A DNA stretch of 64,000 nt, taken from positions 1,116,001 through 1,180,000 of the forward strand of contig NZ_LWID01000001.1 of NCBI RefSeq assembly GCF_029783845.1. Reading direction: 5' to 3'. This stretch comes from Volucribacter amazonae. GTDB lineage: Bacteria > Pseudomonadota > Gammaproteobacteria > Enterobacterales > Pasteurellaceae. The number at the start of each line of letters is the position of its first letter. Within the stretch, counting starts at the first letter, position 1. Shown here in pieces: positions 8,410 through 16,696 of the stretch. The position numbers were made by a program, and so were the translations under genes. Below the pieces are notes generated by a model, which saw nothing but the letters and a program-made list of their open reading frames with translations, did not search any database and was not told the DNA's origin.

Positions 8410-10449
8410 ATGTCTACAAAATTTAGGCTTACTTCTATTAGTTTAATAGTGCTAGGCACATTAGCAAGTTCATCTTTGTTAGCTGAGCAAAATTCAAATA
8501 CCGTTACACTTGACGAAATCGTGATTTCGGCACACCAGGGTACAAAAGTAGAAACGGATATTGTTACTTTGCCAGAAATGGACGAGGGAACGGCAACCGA
8601 TATGCGTACAGTATTAGCGAAAGAACCGTCTATTGATTTTGGCGGTGGTAACGGGACTTCTCAATTTTTAACCATTCGTGGAATGGGGCAAAACTCCGTA
8701 GATATTAAAGTGGATAATGCTTATTCTGATAGCCAAATTCTTTATCATCAAGGGCGTTTTATTATTGACCCTTCTTTATTAAAAAGTATTTCTGTACAAA
8801 AAGGGGCCGGTGCAGCCAGTGCAGGGATTGGGGCAACCAATGGGGCAATTATCGCCAAAACCGTTGATGCATTAGATTTGCTTGCCAATAGCCAGCGTGA
8901 TTATGGTTTTAAATTAAATACAGGTTATGCAAGCAATGATGGTTATTCTTATGGTGCAACGGTTTTTGGTAAGGCTGGGCATTTTGATGCGTTAATTTCC
9001 TTTAATCGTATCAATGACCATGATTACAAGCCTGGCAAGGGATTTGAGAACTTTGAGGGGGGGGGTACGGTACCCTATAGTGCGTTAGATAAACGCAGTT
9101 ATTTAATCAAATTAGGGGCAACTTTTGCTAATCATCGTTTTGTTTTAAGCCATTTAAGCGACCAACACCGAGGAGTACGTTTAGTTCGTGAAGAATTTGC
9201 TATCGGTGGACCAAGACTAACCCTTGCTCGTCAATCACCCGCCTATCGTGAAACCACTTTAACCAATACCAATCTAGAATGGACAGCCAAAGAATTAGGC
9301 TTTATTAGTGAATTAACTGCCAATGCGTATTTTATGCAAAATAAACGCTATTCTGCTGACGACAGTGGTTGTGGCTATTGCGGTAACGTAGAAGGTCCAA
9401 CTACTACCAAAATTAATACTCGTGGCTTTAATATTAATCTTGATTCTCCATTAGGACAAAATACTCTCATTAAATATGGGGTGAATTATCGTGATCAAAA
9501 AATTATTCCTCATGCTTTCTTATTACCTAATTACTCATTAACTGAACCGAAAAAAACCGATGTAGGTAATTATGTTGAGGTTATTCATTCTATTAGTGAT
9601 TTTATTTTAACGGGAGGATTGCGTTACGATTACTTTAACCTTAAAGCAATGGACGGTAAATCTGTTTCTGATGGACGCTTTAATCCAAGTTTTGGGTTAA
9701 TTTGGATGCCATTAGAAAATTTAAGTTTTAACATCAATCATAACTATGCTTCTCGTAGCCCACGTTTATATGATGCCTTAATGACCCATGGTAAAAGAGG
9801 GGTAATCTCTATTGCTGATGGTACAGTCGCCGAGCGGGCTCGCAACACAGAATTAGGCTTTAACTATAAATATGCAGGTTTTACTTTAGCAGGAAGTTAC
9901 TTCTGGCAAAAAATTAATGATGCGTTAGCCAATCCGCAAGACCGACATCAAGTGGCGGGTGTTAGAGTAAGAGAAACGGTAAATGCGGGTTATATTAAAA
10001 ATCATGGCTATGAATTAAGTGCTTCTTACGAATATAACGGCTTTACTGCACGAGTTGGGGTAGCACAAAGTAAACCGAGAATTTATGATACTCACCCTGA
10101 TAATTTACTTAGTGCCAACCCTGAGTTCGCAGTGCAAGTGGGAAGAACTTGGACAGCTGGTTTAGCTTATCGCTTTACTCAACCGAATCTTGAATTAGGT
10201 TGGCGTAATCGTACGGTACAAGATGCTAAAGGATCAGTATTAGTGCGTGATACTACAGAAGTAGAACGTAATGGTTATACAGTACATGATTTTTATCTTA
10301 ACTGGAAACCTTTCAATAATGATGATATGAATGTCAATGTTTCGCTTAATAATGCGTTCAATAAATTCTATTATCCGCATACTCAACGTGGCGATACCTT
10401 ACCTGGCATAGGTAGAAATTTCACTGTTGGGGTAAATTATACGTTCTAA
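8410..10449 (+). CDS. fetA: TonB-dependent ferric-siderophore receptor, FetA/FrpB-like
   Basis: 679 aa from the ATG at 8410. An ATG at 8404 is only 2 bases from the AGGA and is disfavoured. There is a Sec signal, a TonB box region (VTLDEIVISA) and a plug domain containing SIDFGGGNGTSQFLTIRG and YSDSQILYHQGRFI. A 22-strand-type barrel ends in ...GVNYTF. These segments are nearly identical to what I recall of neisserial FetA, a ferric-enterobactin receptor of the outer membrane. A G9 tract (9057-9065) encodes Gly217-219 in frame, so the gene reads as ON. A CGYC pair occurs in a probable external loop where FetA lacks cysteines. A Fur box lies upstream. Confidence 0.87.
   Translation: MSTKFRLTSISLIVLGTLASSSLLAEQNSNTVTLDEIVISAHQGTKVETDIVTLPEMDEGTATDMRTVLAKEPSIDFGGGNGTSQFLTIRGMGQNSVDIKVDNAYSDSQILYHQGRFIIDPSLLKSISVQKGAGAASAGIGATNGAIIAKTVDALDLLANSQRDYGFKLNTGYASNDGYSYGATVFGKAGHFDALISFNRINDHDYKPGKGFENFEGGGTVPYSALDKRSYLIKLGATFANHRFVLSHLSDQHRGVRLVREEFAIGGPRLTLARQSPAYRETTLTNTNLEWTAKELGFISELTANAYFMQNKRYSADDSGCGYCGNVEGPTTTKINTRGFNINLDSPLGQNTLIKYGVNYRDQKIIPHAFLLPNYSLTEPKKTDVGNYVEVIHSISDFILTGGLRYDYFNLKAMDGKSVSDGRFNPSFGLIWMPLENLSFNINHNYASRSPRLYDALMTHGKRGVISIADGTVAERARNTELGFNYKYAGFTLAGSYFWQKINDALANPQDRHQVAGVRVRETVNAGYIKNHGYELSASYEYNGFTARVGVAQSKPRIYDTHPDNLLSANPEFAVQVGRTWTAGLAYRFTQPNLELGWRNRTVQDAKGSVLVRDTTEVERNGYTVHDFYLNWKPFNNDDMNVNVSLNNAFNKFYYPHTQRGDTLPGIGRNFTVGVNYTF
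9057..9065 (+). repeat. G9 homopolymer inside the receptor gene
   Basis: Nine consecutive Gs in an AT-rich genome, within codons 216-219 (FENFEGGGTVPYS). Gain or loss of one G would shift frame about one third of the way into the protein. Such tracts are known slipped-strand phase-variation sites in surface-protein genes of Neisseria and Haemophilus. Confidence 0.85.
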
Positions 10450-10470
10450 TTCGTTAGATTAATAAAACAC

Positions 10471-10498
10471 AATAGCCAGTTTATCACTGGCTATTTTT
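10471..10498 (+). terminator. Terminator of the fetA-like gene
   Basis: AATAGCCAGT (10471-10480) pairs with ACTGGCTATT (10486-10495), followed by TTTC. Confidence 0.85.
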
Positions 10499-10509
10499 CT
10501 GTTTATAAG

Positions 10510-10615
10510 TATAGTCGTTCCACTTTAAAATGATACAGTGTTGGTACGCCTCGCCGTACTACTTGTACTGTCTTCGGCGTATCGCCTTGCCTCATTTTAA
10601 ATTGAAACGACTATA
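10510..10615 (-). repeat. MITE-like palindromic repeat, long form, inverted
   Basis: A 106-bp copy in inverted orientation (TATAGTCGTTCCACTTTAAA to ATTGAAACGACTATA), between the receptor terminator and mutY. Its terminal and internal inverted repeats are both intact. Confidence 0.87.
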
Positions 10616-10700
10616 TAATAAGAGGTAAAATAAACAGTAGGTGCTGGCTTTGCCTTTATGCTACACTTGCCCACTATTATTATTTTGCTGTTATTTTATT

Positions 10701-11825
10701 ATGCTCGCTCAATCTTCTGTGTCAGCCCCTTTTGCTCAGGCTGTATTAGCTTGGTTTGACCAATTTGGTCGTAAACATTTGCCTTGGCAACAACAAAAAA
10801 ATCTCTATAAGGTTTGGTTATCTGAAATTATGTTACAGCAAACCCAAGTGGCTACGGTTATTCCCTATTTTGAACGCTTTATAAAGCGCTTTCCTACTAT
10901 TAGTGAGCTGGCTAATGCTCCTTTAGATGAAGTGTTACATTTATGGACGGGGTTAGGTTATTATGCGAGAGCAAGAAATTTGCATAAAACCGCTCAGATT
11001 GTGCGAGATCAATATCAAGGGGCATTTCCAACAGACTTTGCTGAGGTGGTGGCATTACCGGGGATTGGGCGTAGTACAGCGGGAGCGATATTATCTTCGG
11101 TATTAAATCAGCCCTACCCGATTTTAGATGGCAATGTAAAACGGGTGTTATCCCGTTATTTTGCCATTGTTGGTTGGGCAGGGGAAAAAGCTGTAGAACA
11201 GCAATTATGGGCGTTAAGTGCGGAAGTTAGCCCTCGTGAACGGATTGCCGATTTTAATCAGGCAATGATGGATATTGGGGCAATGGTCTGTACTCGTAGT
11301 AAACCTAAGTGCGGTCTTTGTCCATTAAGTTTTCAATGTCAGGCTTATGGAGAGCAAGATTGGCAACGTTATCCGGGTAAGAAACCCAAAAAATCTTTGC
11401 CAGAGCGTACTAGCTATTTTTTAGTATTGGCTCAACAAGGTAAAGTGTATTTACAACAACGTCCTAATCAAGGTTTATGGGGGGGATTATATTGTTTTCC
11501 GCAATTTGAGAGCAAAGATGAATTATTGGCTTTTTTGCAGCAGCAAGGTATAAAGCATTATCAAGAATGGACAAGTTTTCGTCATACATTTAGCCACTTT
11601 CATTTAGATATTTACCCAATTTATGCACAATTAACCCCACCTATTGAGCAACAAGAGCGTACAGATTGGCGAAAAATTGCAGAAAAAACGGCGAAATATA
11701 AATCTCAGGTAGGCACTGAACTTAAATATTGGTATGATCCTGATAATCCTGAACCGATAGGATTAGCCACACCAGTGAAAAATTTATTATGTCAATTTCA
11801 ACAACATAAACTTAATTTTAGTTAA
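10701..11825 (+). CDS. mutY: Adenine DNA glycosylase MutY
   Basis: 374 aa from the ATG at 10701. A longer GTG start at 10641 would add a Cys-rich stretch absent from the family. MutY removes A mispaired with 8-oxoG. The catalytic SEIMLQQTQ has E42. The helix-hairpin-helix plus Asp follow (LPGIGRSTAGAILS, then PILDGNVKRVL). The 4Fe-4S ligands are C-x6-C-x2-C-x5-C in CTRSKPKCGLCPLSFQC. The C-terminal MutT-like domain (GLWGGLYCFPQF, FRHTFSHFHLDI) is complete. A USS lies inside the coding region near 11309. It heads a mutY-yggX-mltC operon. Confidence 0.95.
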   Translation: MLAQSSVSAPFAQAVLAWFDQFGRKHLPWQQQKNLYKVWLSEIMLQQTQVATVIPYFERFIKRFPTISELANAPLDEVLHLWTGLGYYARARNLHKTAQIVRDQYQGAFPTDFAEVVALPGIGRSTAGAILSSVLNQPYPILDGNVKRVLSRYFAIVGWAGEKAVEQQLWALSAEVSPRERIADFNQAMMDIGAMVCTRSKPKCGLCPLSFQCQAYGEQDWQRYPGKKPKKSLPERTSYFLVLAQQGKVYLQQRPNQGLWGGLYCFPQFESKDELLAFLQQQGIKHYQEWTSFRHTFSHFHLDIYPIYAQLTPPIEQQERTDWRKIAEKTAKYKSQVGTELKYWYDPDNPEPIGLATPVKNLLCQFQQHKLNFS

Positions 11826-11866
11826 GTTGTGGAATTTTTTATTCATCATTTAAACGAGAGGGTATT

Positions 11867-12142
11867 ATGGCAAGAACCGTTTTTTGTGAGTATTTAAAAC
11901 AAGAGGCAGAAGGCTTGGATTTTCAGCTTTATCCTGGAGAACTTGGAAAACGTATTTTTGATTCTATCAGTAAACAAGCCTGGAGCGAGTGGCTGAAAAA
12001 GCAAACAATGCTAGTAAATGAAAAAAAACTCAATATGATGAATGTAGAACATCGCCAATTACTTGAGCGAGAAATGGTAAGTTTTTTGTTTGAAGGAAAA
12101 GATGTACATATTGAAGGTTATGTTCCACCATCAGAAAAATAA
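11867..12142 (+). CDS. yggX: Probable Fe(2+)-trafficking protein YggX
   Basis: 91 aa, standard length. Starts MARTVFCEYLKQEAEGLDFQLYPG with the conserved Cys7, followed by GKRIFDSISKQAWSEWLKKQTML. YggX protects iron-sulphur proteins and is linked to oxidative-stress resistance, which fits its place directly downstream of mutY. RBS GAGAGGG. It is 41 bp from mutY and 3 bp from mltC. Confidence 0.95.
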   Translation: MARTVFCEYLKQEAEGLDFQLYPGELGKRIFDSISKQAWSEWLKKQTMLVNEKKLNMMNVEHRQLLEREMVSFLFEGKDVHIEGYVPPSEK

Positions 12143-12145
12143 GTT

Positions 12146-13219
12146 ATGAAAAAATATCTTGCATGGGCGATAGTGCCTTTTCTTTTTGCTTGTAGTAGTT
12201 CAAATAAATCCGTTGATCCCTTTGATGAGGCCTTTATTAAGGATACGAGAGGGTTAGATATTTTAACTGGGCAATTTTCCCATAATATTGACCGTATTTG
12301 GGGCGTGAATGAATTATTGGTAGCAAGCCGTAAAGACTATGTGAAATATACCGATGGTTATACCACACGCAGTCATGTCAGCTTTGATGAAGGGGTCATT
12401 ACCATAGAAACCCAAGCAAACTTGGATCGTTTACGTAATGCGATTGTGCATACATTATTAATGGGGTCTGATGCAAATGGTATTGATCTCTTTGCTGATG
12501 GTGATGTGCCTATCAGTTCTCGTCCTTTCTTAGTTGGTCAGGTTATTGATCATCTTGGTGGATCAATTAGCAACGTAACGGTAGCAAATAATTTTGCTAA
12601 TTATCTTATCCAAAATAAATTGCAAACTAGACGATTAAATAATGGGCATAATGTTCAATTTGTTACTATTCCAATGATTGCTAATCATGTTGCCGTACGG
12701 GCTCAAAAATATTTACCTATGGTGCGTAAATCTGCTCGCCGATATGGCATTGATGAAAGCTTGGTATTAGCCATTATGCAAACGGAATCAAGTTTCAACC
12801 CTTATGCCATTAGTTATGCGAATGCCATGGGATTAATGCAGGTTGTGCCACATACGGCGGGACGAGATATTTTCCGCGAAAAAGGTATGTCAGGGCAACC
12901 CTCAAAAAGTTATTTATTTGATCCTGCTAAAAATATTGATGCTGGTGTGCATTATTTATGGATTTTACAAAATAAATATCTTGATGGTATTACCGATCCA
13001 ACCGCCAAACGTTTTGCGATGATTTCGGCTTATAATAGCGGGGCGGGTGCAGTATTGCGAGTATTTGATCAAGATAAAGCGACGGCGATTGATAAAATTA
13101 ATCGTCTTTATCCTGAACAAGTTTATCGTATTTTAACCACTAATCACCCGTCATCACAGGCAAGAAATTATTTGGTTAAGGTAGATAGTGCCCAGAAAAC
13201 TTATCGTGTTCGCCGTTAA
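12146..13219 (+). CDS. mltC: Membrane-bound lytic murein transglycosylase C
   Basis: 357 aa lipoprotein. The lipobox FLFACSS gives lipid-modified Cys16, followed by a DUF3393-like N-terminal domain and the SLT domain. The catalytic Glu is in MQTESSFNPYAIS, and GLMQVVP and SAYNSGAGAVLRVF follow as family motifs. It cleaves peptidoglycan glycan strands, leaving 1,6-anhydro ends, at the outer-membrane inner face. It is the last gene of mutY-yggX-mltC, the same order as in E. coli. Confidence 0.94.
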   Translation: MKKYLAWAIVPFLFACSSSNKSVDPFDEAFIKDTRGLDILTGQFSHNIDRIWGVNELLVASRKDYVKYTDGYTTRSHVSFDEGVITIETQANLDRLRNAIVHTLLMGSDANGIDLFADGDVPISSRPFLVGQVIDHLGGSISNVTVANNFANYLIQNKLQTRRLNNGHNVQFVTIPMIANHVAVRAQKYLPMVRKSARRYGIDESLVLAIMQTESSFNPYAISYANAMGLMQVVPHTAGRDIFREKGMSGQPSKSYLFDPAKNIDAGVHYLWILQNKYLDGITDPTAKRFAMISAYNSGAGAVLRVFDQDKATAIDKINRLYPEQVYRILTTNHPSSQARNYLVKVDSAQKTYRVRR

Positions 13220-13307
13220 AATTTAAACGGAAATCGGGTTAAATTTATGCGTATTGAATATAAAGCACGCAGTCAAACAAAAAAACACAATATTTTTAAA
13301 ATAGCTG

Positions 13308-13336
13308 TTGACTTAAATGCGAAAAAACGGTTTAAT
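13308..13336 (+). promoter_or_regulatory. Promoter for tRNA-Phe/tRNA-Asn
   Basis: TTGACT (13308-13313), 17-bp spacer, TTTAAT (13331-13336), followed by a GC-rich ACGCCCCG segment typical of stringently controlled stable-RNA promoters. The first tRNA begins 27 bp downstream. Confidence 0.7.
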
Positions 13337-13363
13337 ACGCCCCGTTGACGCGATGAGCGTAAC

Positions 13364-13439
13364 GCCTCGATAGCTCAGTCGGTAGAGCAGGGGATTGAAA
13401 ATCCCCGTGTCGGTGGTTCGATTCCGCCTCGAGGCACCA
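13364..13439 (+). tRNA. tRNA-Phe (GAA)
   Basis: 76 nt with encoded CCA. Acceptor stem GCCTCGA/TCGAGGC. The anticodon loop TTGAAAA gives GAA, and GGTTCGATTCC forms the T arm. Confidence 0.97.
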
Positions 13440-13444
13440 TCTCT

Positions 13445-13520
13445 TCCTCCTTAGTTCAGTCGGTAGAACGGTGGACTGTTAATCCATATGTCGCTGGTTC
13501 AAGTCCAGCAGGAGGAGCCA
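13445..13520 (+). tRNA. tRNA-Asn (GTT)
   Basis: 76 nt with encoded CCA. Acceptor stem TCCTCCT/AGGAGGA. The anticodon loop CTGTTAA gives GTT, and GGTTCAAGTCC forms the T arm. It lies 5 bp after tRNA-Phe and is surely co-transcribed with it. Confidence 0.97.
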
Positions 13521-13533
13521 AATTTAAGAAAAG

Positions 13534-13565
13534 CCCTTAAACATCCTTGGTTAAGGGTTTTTTGC
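13534..13565 (+). terminator. Terminator after the tRNA pair
   Basis: CCCTTAA (13534-13540), 10-base loop, TTAAGGG (13551-13557), then TTTTTT. Confidence 0.82.
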
Positions 13566-13571
13566 TCTGTA

Positions 13572-13826
13572 AAGTATGTATGGCCAAGATAGTTGCTAAT
13601 CATTATTTCTTAAAATTACTAACAAATCTTTTTATTTGAAGCATCCTTTATAAACATAGTATTTAAGGCTTGCTAAACCCCTCTTTATATTTACACTCAT
13701 TTCCATTACATTTATCTTCATCATTCTCCTTTCTTTACTGTAAAGCAAAACTATATCAATAATATTGACTACAAATATTTTCCTGTATTTTTTAAAGAAT
13801 ATACTGAGATTTAGGACTAATCTCAT
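13572..13826 (-). pseudogene. Remnant of IS256-variant transposase end
   Basis: On the minus strand, 13572-13660 aligns by eye with the terminal region of the IS at 59280-61173. The shared stretch includes TTTATAAAGGAT, an AATAAAAAGA segment, TTAGCAACTAT, and a decayed terminal GGTGTAATGGACAAAAT. A 64-codon ORF (13632-13826) ends NIKRGLASLKYYVYKGCF, comparable to the NHNGLSGKRKIVFIKDFL C-terminus of that transposase. Only the 3' end survives, so it is non-functional. It lies just downstream of two tRNA genes. Confidence 0.72.
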
Positions 13827-13895
13827 ACTATCCTAATATTTTTACTGAAGTTAAGTAAATCATCTTGCTATTTAACTTTTTTCCATATTAAAATA

Positions 13896-13904
13896 CCCCC
13901 CCCC
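13896..13904. repeat. C9 homopolymer upstream of the malic enzyme gene
   Basis: Nine Cs followed by GCGGG, in otherwise AT-rich DNA, ending 69 bp before the next start codon. Its position relative to the promoter is not resolved, but length changes could alter transcription. The rest of 13830-13970 shows nothing else recognisable. Confidence 0.65.
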
Positions 13905-13973
13905 GCGGGAGTTTAGATTTTAAACAGTCGTTATTCTTAATGTTTCAACTCAATCTTAATTAAGGGGTAAAAT

Positions 13974-15605
13974 ATGAGTCATAAACCAGAAATCATGACC
14001 AATCCGCTCACTAACAAAGGTACTGCTTTTAGTTATGAAGAACGGAAAAAATACGGTTTAATTGGGCGTTTGCCTTCCTCTGTAGAAACCTTAGACCAAC
14101 AAGCACAACGTGCTTACCGCCAATTTTCCTCCTACACTAAAAACCTTGATAAATATATTTTCCTTGATCAACTACATAATCGTAATGAAGTGCTTTATTA
14201 CCGTTTATTGGTAGATCATTTAGCGGAAATGTTGCCTGTAGTTTACGACCCAACCATTGGTGAGGCAATTAAAAAATGGAGTCGTGATTATCGCCGTAGC
14301 AGAGCAGTGTATCTTTCCATTGATCACCCTGAAGACATTAAAACCGCTTTTGAAAGCCTTGGATTAGGCAAAGATGATGTTGATCTTATTGTTTGTTCTG
14401 ATGCTGAAGCGATTTTGGGCATTGGTGACTGGGGTGTGAACGGTACTGATATTTCGGTGGGTAAACTGGCTGTTTATACCGCTGCCGCAGGTATTCACCC
14501 TGAACGTGTGATTGCGGTAAACCTTGATGTGGGTACAAATAATGAACAATTATTAAACGATCCTGATTATCTCGGTAACCGTCATTCTCGTGTACGTGGG
14601 CAACGCTATGATGATTTTATTGCAGCTTATTTAAAAACCGCGGCAGAATTATTCCCAAATGCGTTATTGCATTTTGAAGATTTTGGGGCAGGTAATGCTC
14701 GCCGTATTTTAATGCAATATCGTGATCAATATCGTATTTTCAATGATGATATGCAAGGCACTGGTGCGATTGTGATGTCAGCAGTTATTGCAGGGTTAAA
14801 AGCGAAAGGGCAAGGTTTTGCTGAACAACGTTTATTAGTCTATGGCGCAGGTACGGCGGGTACGGGTATGGCGGATCAGATCCACGCCGCTATGGTGCGT
14901 GAAGGGCTTTCTGCTGAGCAGGCTAAATCACAAATTTGGTTAATTGATGTGAATGGTTTAGTCAGTGAACAAATGGAAAACTTACCAGACTATCAACAAG
15001 CCTATGCACGTCCTCAGGCAGAAGGACATTCAGGCGATAGCCTATTAGAAACGGTAAAACGTGTAAAACCAACCATTTTAATCGGTACTTCAACGGATCA
15101 CGGTGCGTTTACCCAACAAGTGATTGAGGCCTTAGCCGAAGGCTGTGAACGTCCAATTATTCTGCCATTATCTAATCCAACAGAAAAAATTGAAGCGATG
15201 CCTGCGGATCTTGTGCCTTGGACGAAAGGAAAAGCCTTGATTGCCACGGGTATTCCTGTTGAACCTGTACAATATAATGGTGTGGGCTATGAAATTGGAC
15301 AAGGTAATAATGCCTTGCTATACCCAGGATTAGGGTTAGGGGTAATTGTTTCTGGGGCAAAACAGGTAACAGACAATATGTTGCAGGCAGCCGCAGAGGC
15401 GGTAGCATCACAGGTCAATGCTTCAACCTTAGGAGCAGCCATTTTACCACCAGTAGCAAATTTAAGAGCTTCCTCTGCAACGGTGGCGGTGGCTGTGGCG
15501 AAACAAGCGGTAGCTGACGGCGTGGCAACAAAACAATCCGATGATTGGATTCAAACTGTACACGAACAAATGTGGCAACCAGTTTATGGTTCAGAAGACA
15601 AATAA
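13974..15605 (+). CDS. NAD-dependent malic / malolactic enzyme
   Basis: 543 aa, the length of both MaeA-type malic enzymes and malolactic enzymes. Visible signatures are NPLTNKGTAFSYEERKKYGL, VCSDAEAILGIGDWGVNG, LHFEDFGAGNARRIL (metal-binding Glu/Asp), FNDDMQGTGAI, and the NAD-site GAGTAGTGMA. The segments GDWGVNGTDISVGKLAVYTAAAG, GIPVEPVQYNGVGYEIGQGNN and GAAILPPV are closer to lactic-acid-bacterial MleA than to E. coli MaeA as I recall them. It converts malate to pyruvate (or lactate) plus CO2. RBS AAGGGG. The neighbouring permease supports malate use. Which product it forms is not decided by sequence. Confidence 0.88.
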   Translation: MSHKPEIMTNPLTNKGTAFSYEERKKYGLIGRLPSSVETLDQQAQRAYRQFSSYTKNLDKYIFLDQLHNRNEVLYYRLLVDHLAEMLPVVYDPTIGEAIKKWSRDYRRSRAVYLSIDHPEDIKTAFESLGLGKDDVDLIVCSDAEAILGIGDWGVNGTDISVGKLAVYTAAAGIHPERVIAVNLDVGTNNEQLLNDPDYLGNRHSRVRGQRYDDFIAAYLKTAAELFPNALLHFEDFGAGNARRILMQYRDQYRIFNDDMQGTGAIVMSAVIAGLKAKGQGFAEQRLLVYGAGTAGTGMADQIHAAMVREGLSAEQAKSQIWLIDVNGLVSEQMENLPDYQQAYARPQAEGHSGDSLLETVKRVKPTILIGTSTDHGAFTQQVIEALAEGCERPIILPLSNPTEKIEAMPADLVPWTKGKALIATGIPVEPVQYNGVGYEIGQGNNALLYPGLGLGVIVSGAKQVTDNMLQAAAEAVASQVNASTLGAAILPPVANLRASSATVAVAVAKQAVADGVATKQSDDWIQTVHEQMWQPVYGSEDK

Positions 15606-15617
15606 TGAGGGAAAAGA

Positions 15618-15645
15618 CAGAGGGCAATGTCCTCTGCTCTTTTTA
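15618..15645 (+). terminator. Hairpin between malic enzyme and permease genes
   Basis: CAGAGG (15618-15623) and CCTCTG (15631-15636) with a 7-base loop, then CTCTTTTT. It could attenuate read-through into the permease, whose AAGGAG RBS follows at once. Confidence 0.5.
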
Positions 15646-15657
15646 AGGAGTTATTAA

Positions 15658-16611
15658 ATGGTCTTTTTAACTGCCATAGAAAGTGTACTATCCATTATTC
15701 TATTAATCAGCCTTGGTTTTCTGCTTGGGTATAAACAATATTTTTCTACTGATTTTGCTGAAAATATTTCCAAATGGATAATGAATATTGCCCTGCCAGC
15801 CTCAATTTTTACTGCTGTGCTAAATTACCTTAGCTTAGATAAATTACTTTCTCTTTCCGAGGGATTAGTTTATGGTGCAATCGCCATTATTATTGGCTAT
15901 GTGCTAGCTTGGTTACTTGTCAATGTACTAAAAGTGCGGTCAGGACGGCGTGGTGTTTTTATTAATACCATTGTGAATGCGAATACTATCTTTATTGGTT
16001 TACCCCTTAACGTAGCGTTATTTGGCGAAGTCAGTATGCCTTATTTTTTGGTGTACTATGTACTGAATACCATCTCTACTTGGACTTTTGGGGTCTATTT
16101 GATCAGTATTGATAGTATGGAAAAGCAAAATAAAAAACACCATTTTGATTGGCATAAATTATTGCCTGCACCATTAATGGGGTTTTTAGTAGCATTAATT
16201 TTCTTGTTTACTAGCATACCTGTACCTAAATTTATTTTTTCTTCGCTTCAATATATCGGTGCAACTGTTACACCATTATCTCTGTTATATATCGGTCTTA
16301 CCTTATATCGAGCAGGACTAGCGAGCATTCGCTTTGATAAAGATACAGTAGGGGCATTAGTCGGTAAATTTGTGTTATCGCCATTGATTATGTTTGCTGT
16401 GATCTTACTGGGCAGAAATTATTTCCCATTAAATTATCTTGAGGAACAAACTTTAATCATTCAATCTGCGGTTTCTGCGTTAGCGGTATTACCGATTTTA
16501 GCTAACGAAGCCAAAGGCGATGTACCTTTTGCCACCAATGTAGTCACTGCCAGCACTGTATTGTTTATTATCGTTGTGCCGATTGTTGATGGGTTATTGC
16601 AGTTTTTGTAG
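15658..16611 (+). CDS. AEC family transporter, probable malate permease
   Basis: 317 aa with about ten hydrophobic segments and the family's NxN-type motifs (TIVNANTIFIGLPLNVALFGE near 105-125, and SALAVLPILANEAKGD near the end). MleP-type malate permeases belong to this auxin-efflux-carrier family, and the gene sits 52 bp downstream of a malic/malolactic enzyme gene on the same strand, so malate/lactate exchange is the natural inference. A USS is embedded in frame (15932-15940, encoding KVRS). RBS AAGGAG. The substrate is inferred from context only. Confidence 0.8.
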   Translation: MVFLTAIESVLSIILLISLGFLLGYKQYFSTDFAENISKWIMNIALPASIFTAVLNYLSLDKLLSLSEGLVYGAIAIIIGYVLAWLLVNVLKVRSGRRGVFINTIVNANTIFIGLPLNVALFGEVSMPYFLVYYVLNTISTWTFGVYLISIDSMEKQNKKHHFDWHKLLPAPLMGFLVALIFLFTSIPVPKFIFSSLQYIGATVTPLSLLYIGLTLYRAGLASIRFDKDTVGALVGKFVLSPLIMFAVILLGRNYFPLNYLEEQTLIIQSAVSALAVLPILANEAKGDVPFATNVVTASTVLFIIVVPIVDGLLQFL

Positions 16612-16637
16612 CAAATAAGAAATGTCCTAATAAAAAA

Positions 16638-16675
16638 TCCCTTTAATTATTCAATTAAAGGGATAAAATTTTTGT
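16638..16675. terminator. Bidirectional terminator between permease and fabG
   Basis: TCCCTTTAATT (16638-16648), 4-base loop, AATTAAAGGGA (16653-16663). T-rich on the right and A-rich on the left, so it works for both convergent genes. Confidence 0.88.
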
Positions 16676-16696
16676 AAATCACACCGCACTTTGCGA

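Noticed and set aside
10641..10700. GTG-initiated extension of MutY
   Set aside because: Adds a Cys/Leu-rich stretch absent in the family; the ATG at 10701 gives the expected N-terminus.
15172..15627. Two minus-strand ORFs opposite the malic enzyme gene
   Set aside because: Shadows of a strong coding frame; no RBS or family pattern.
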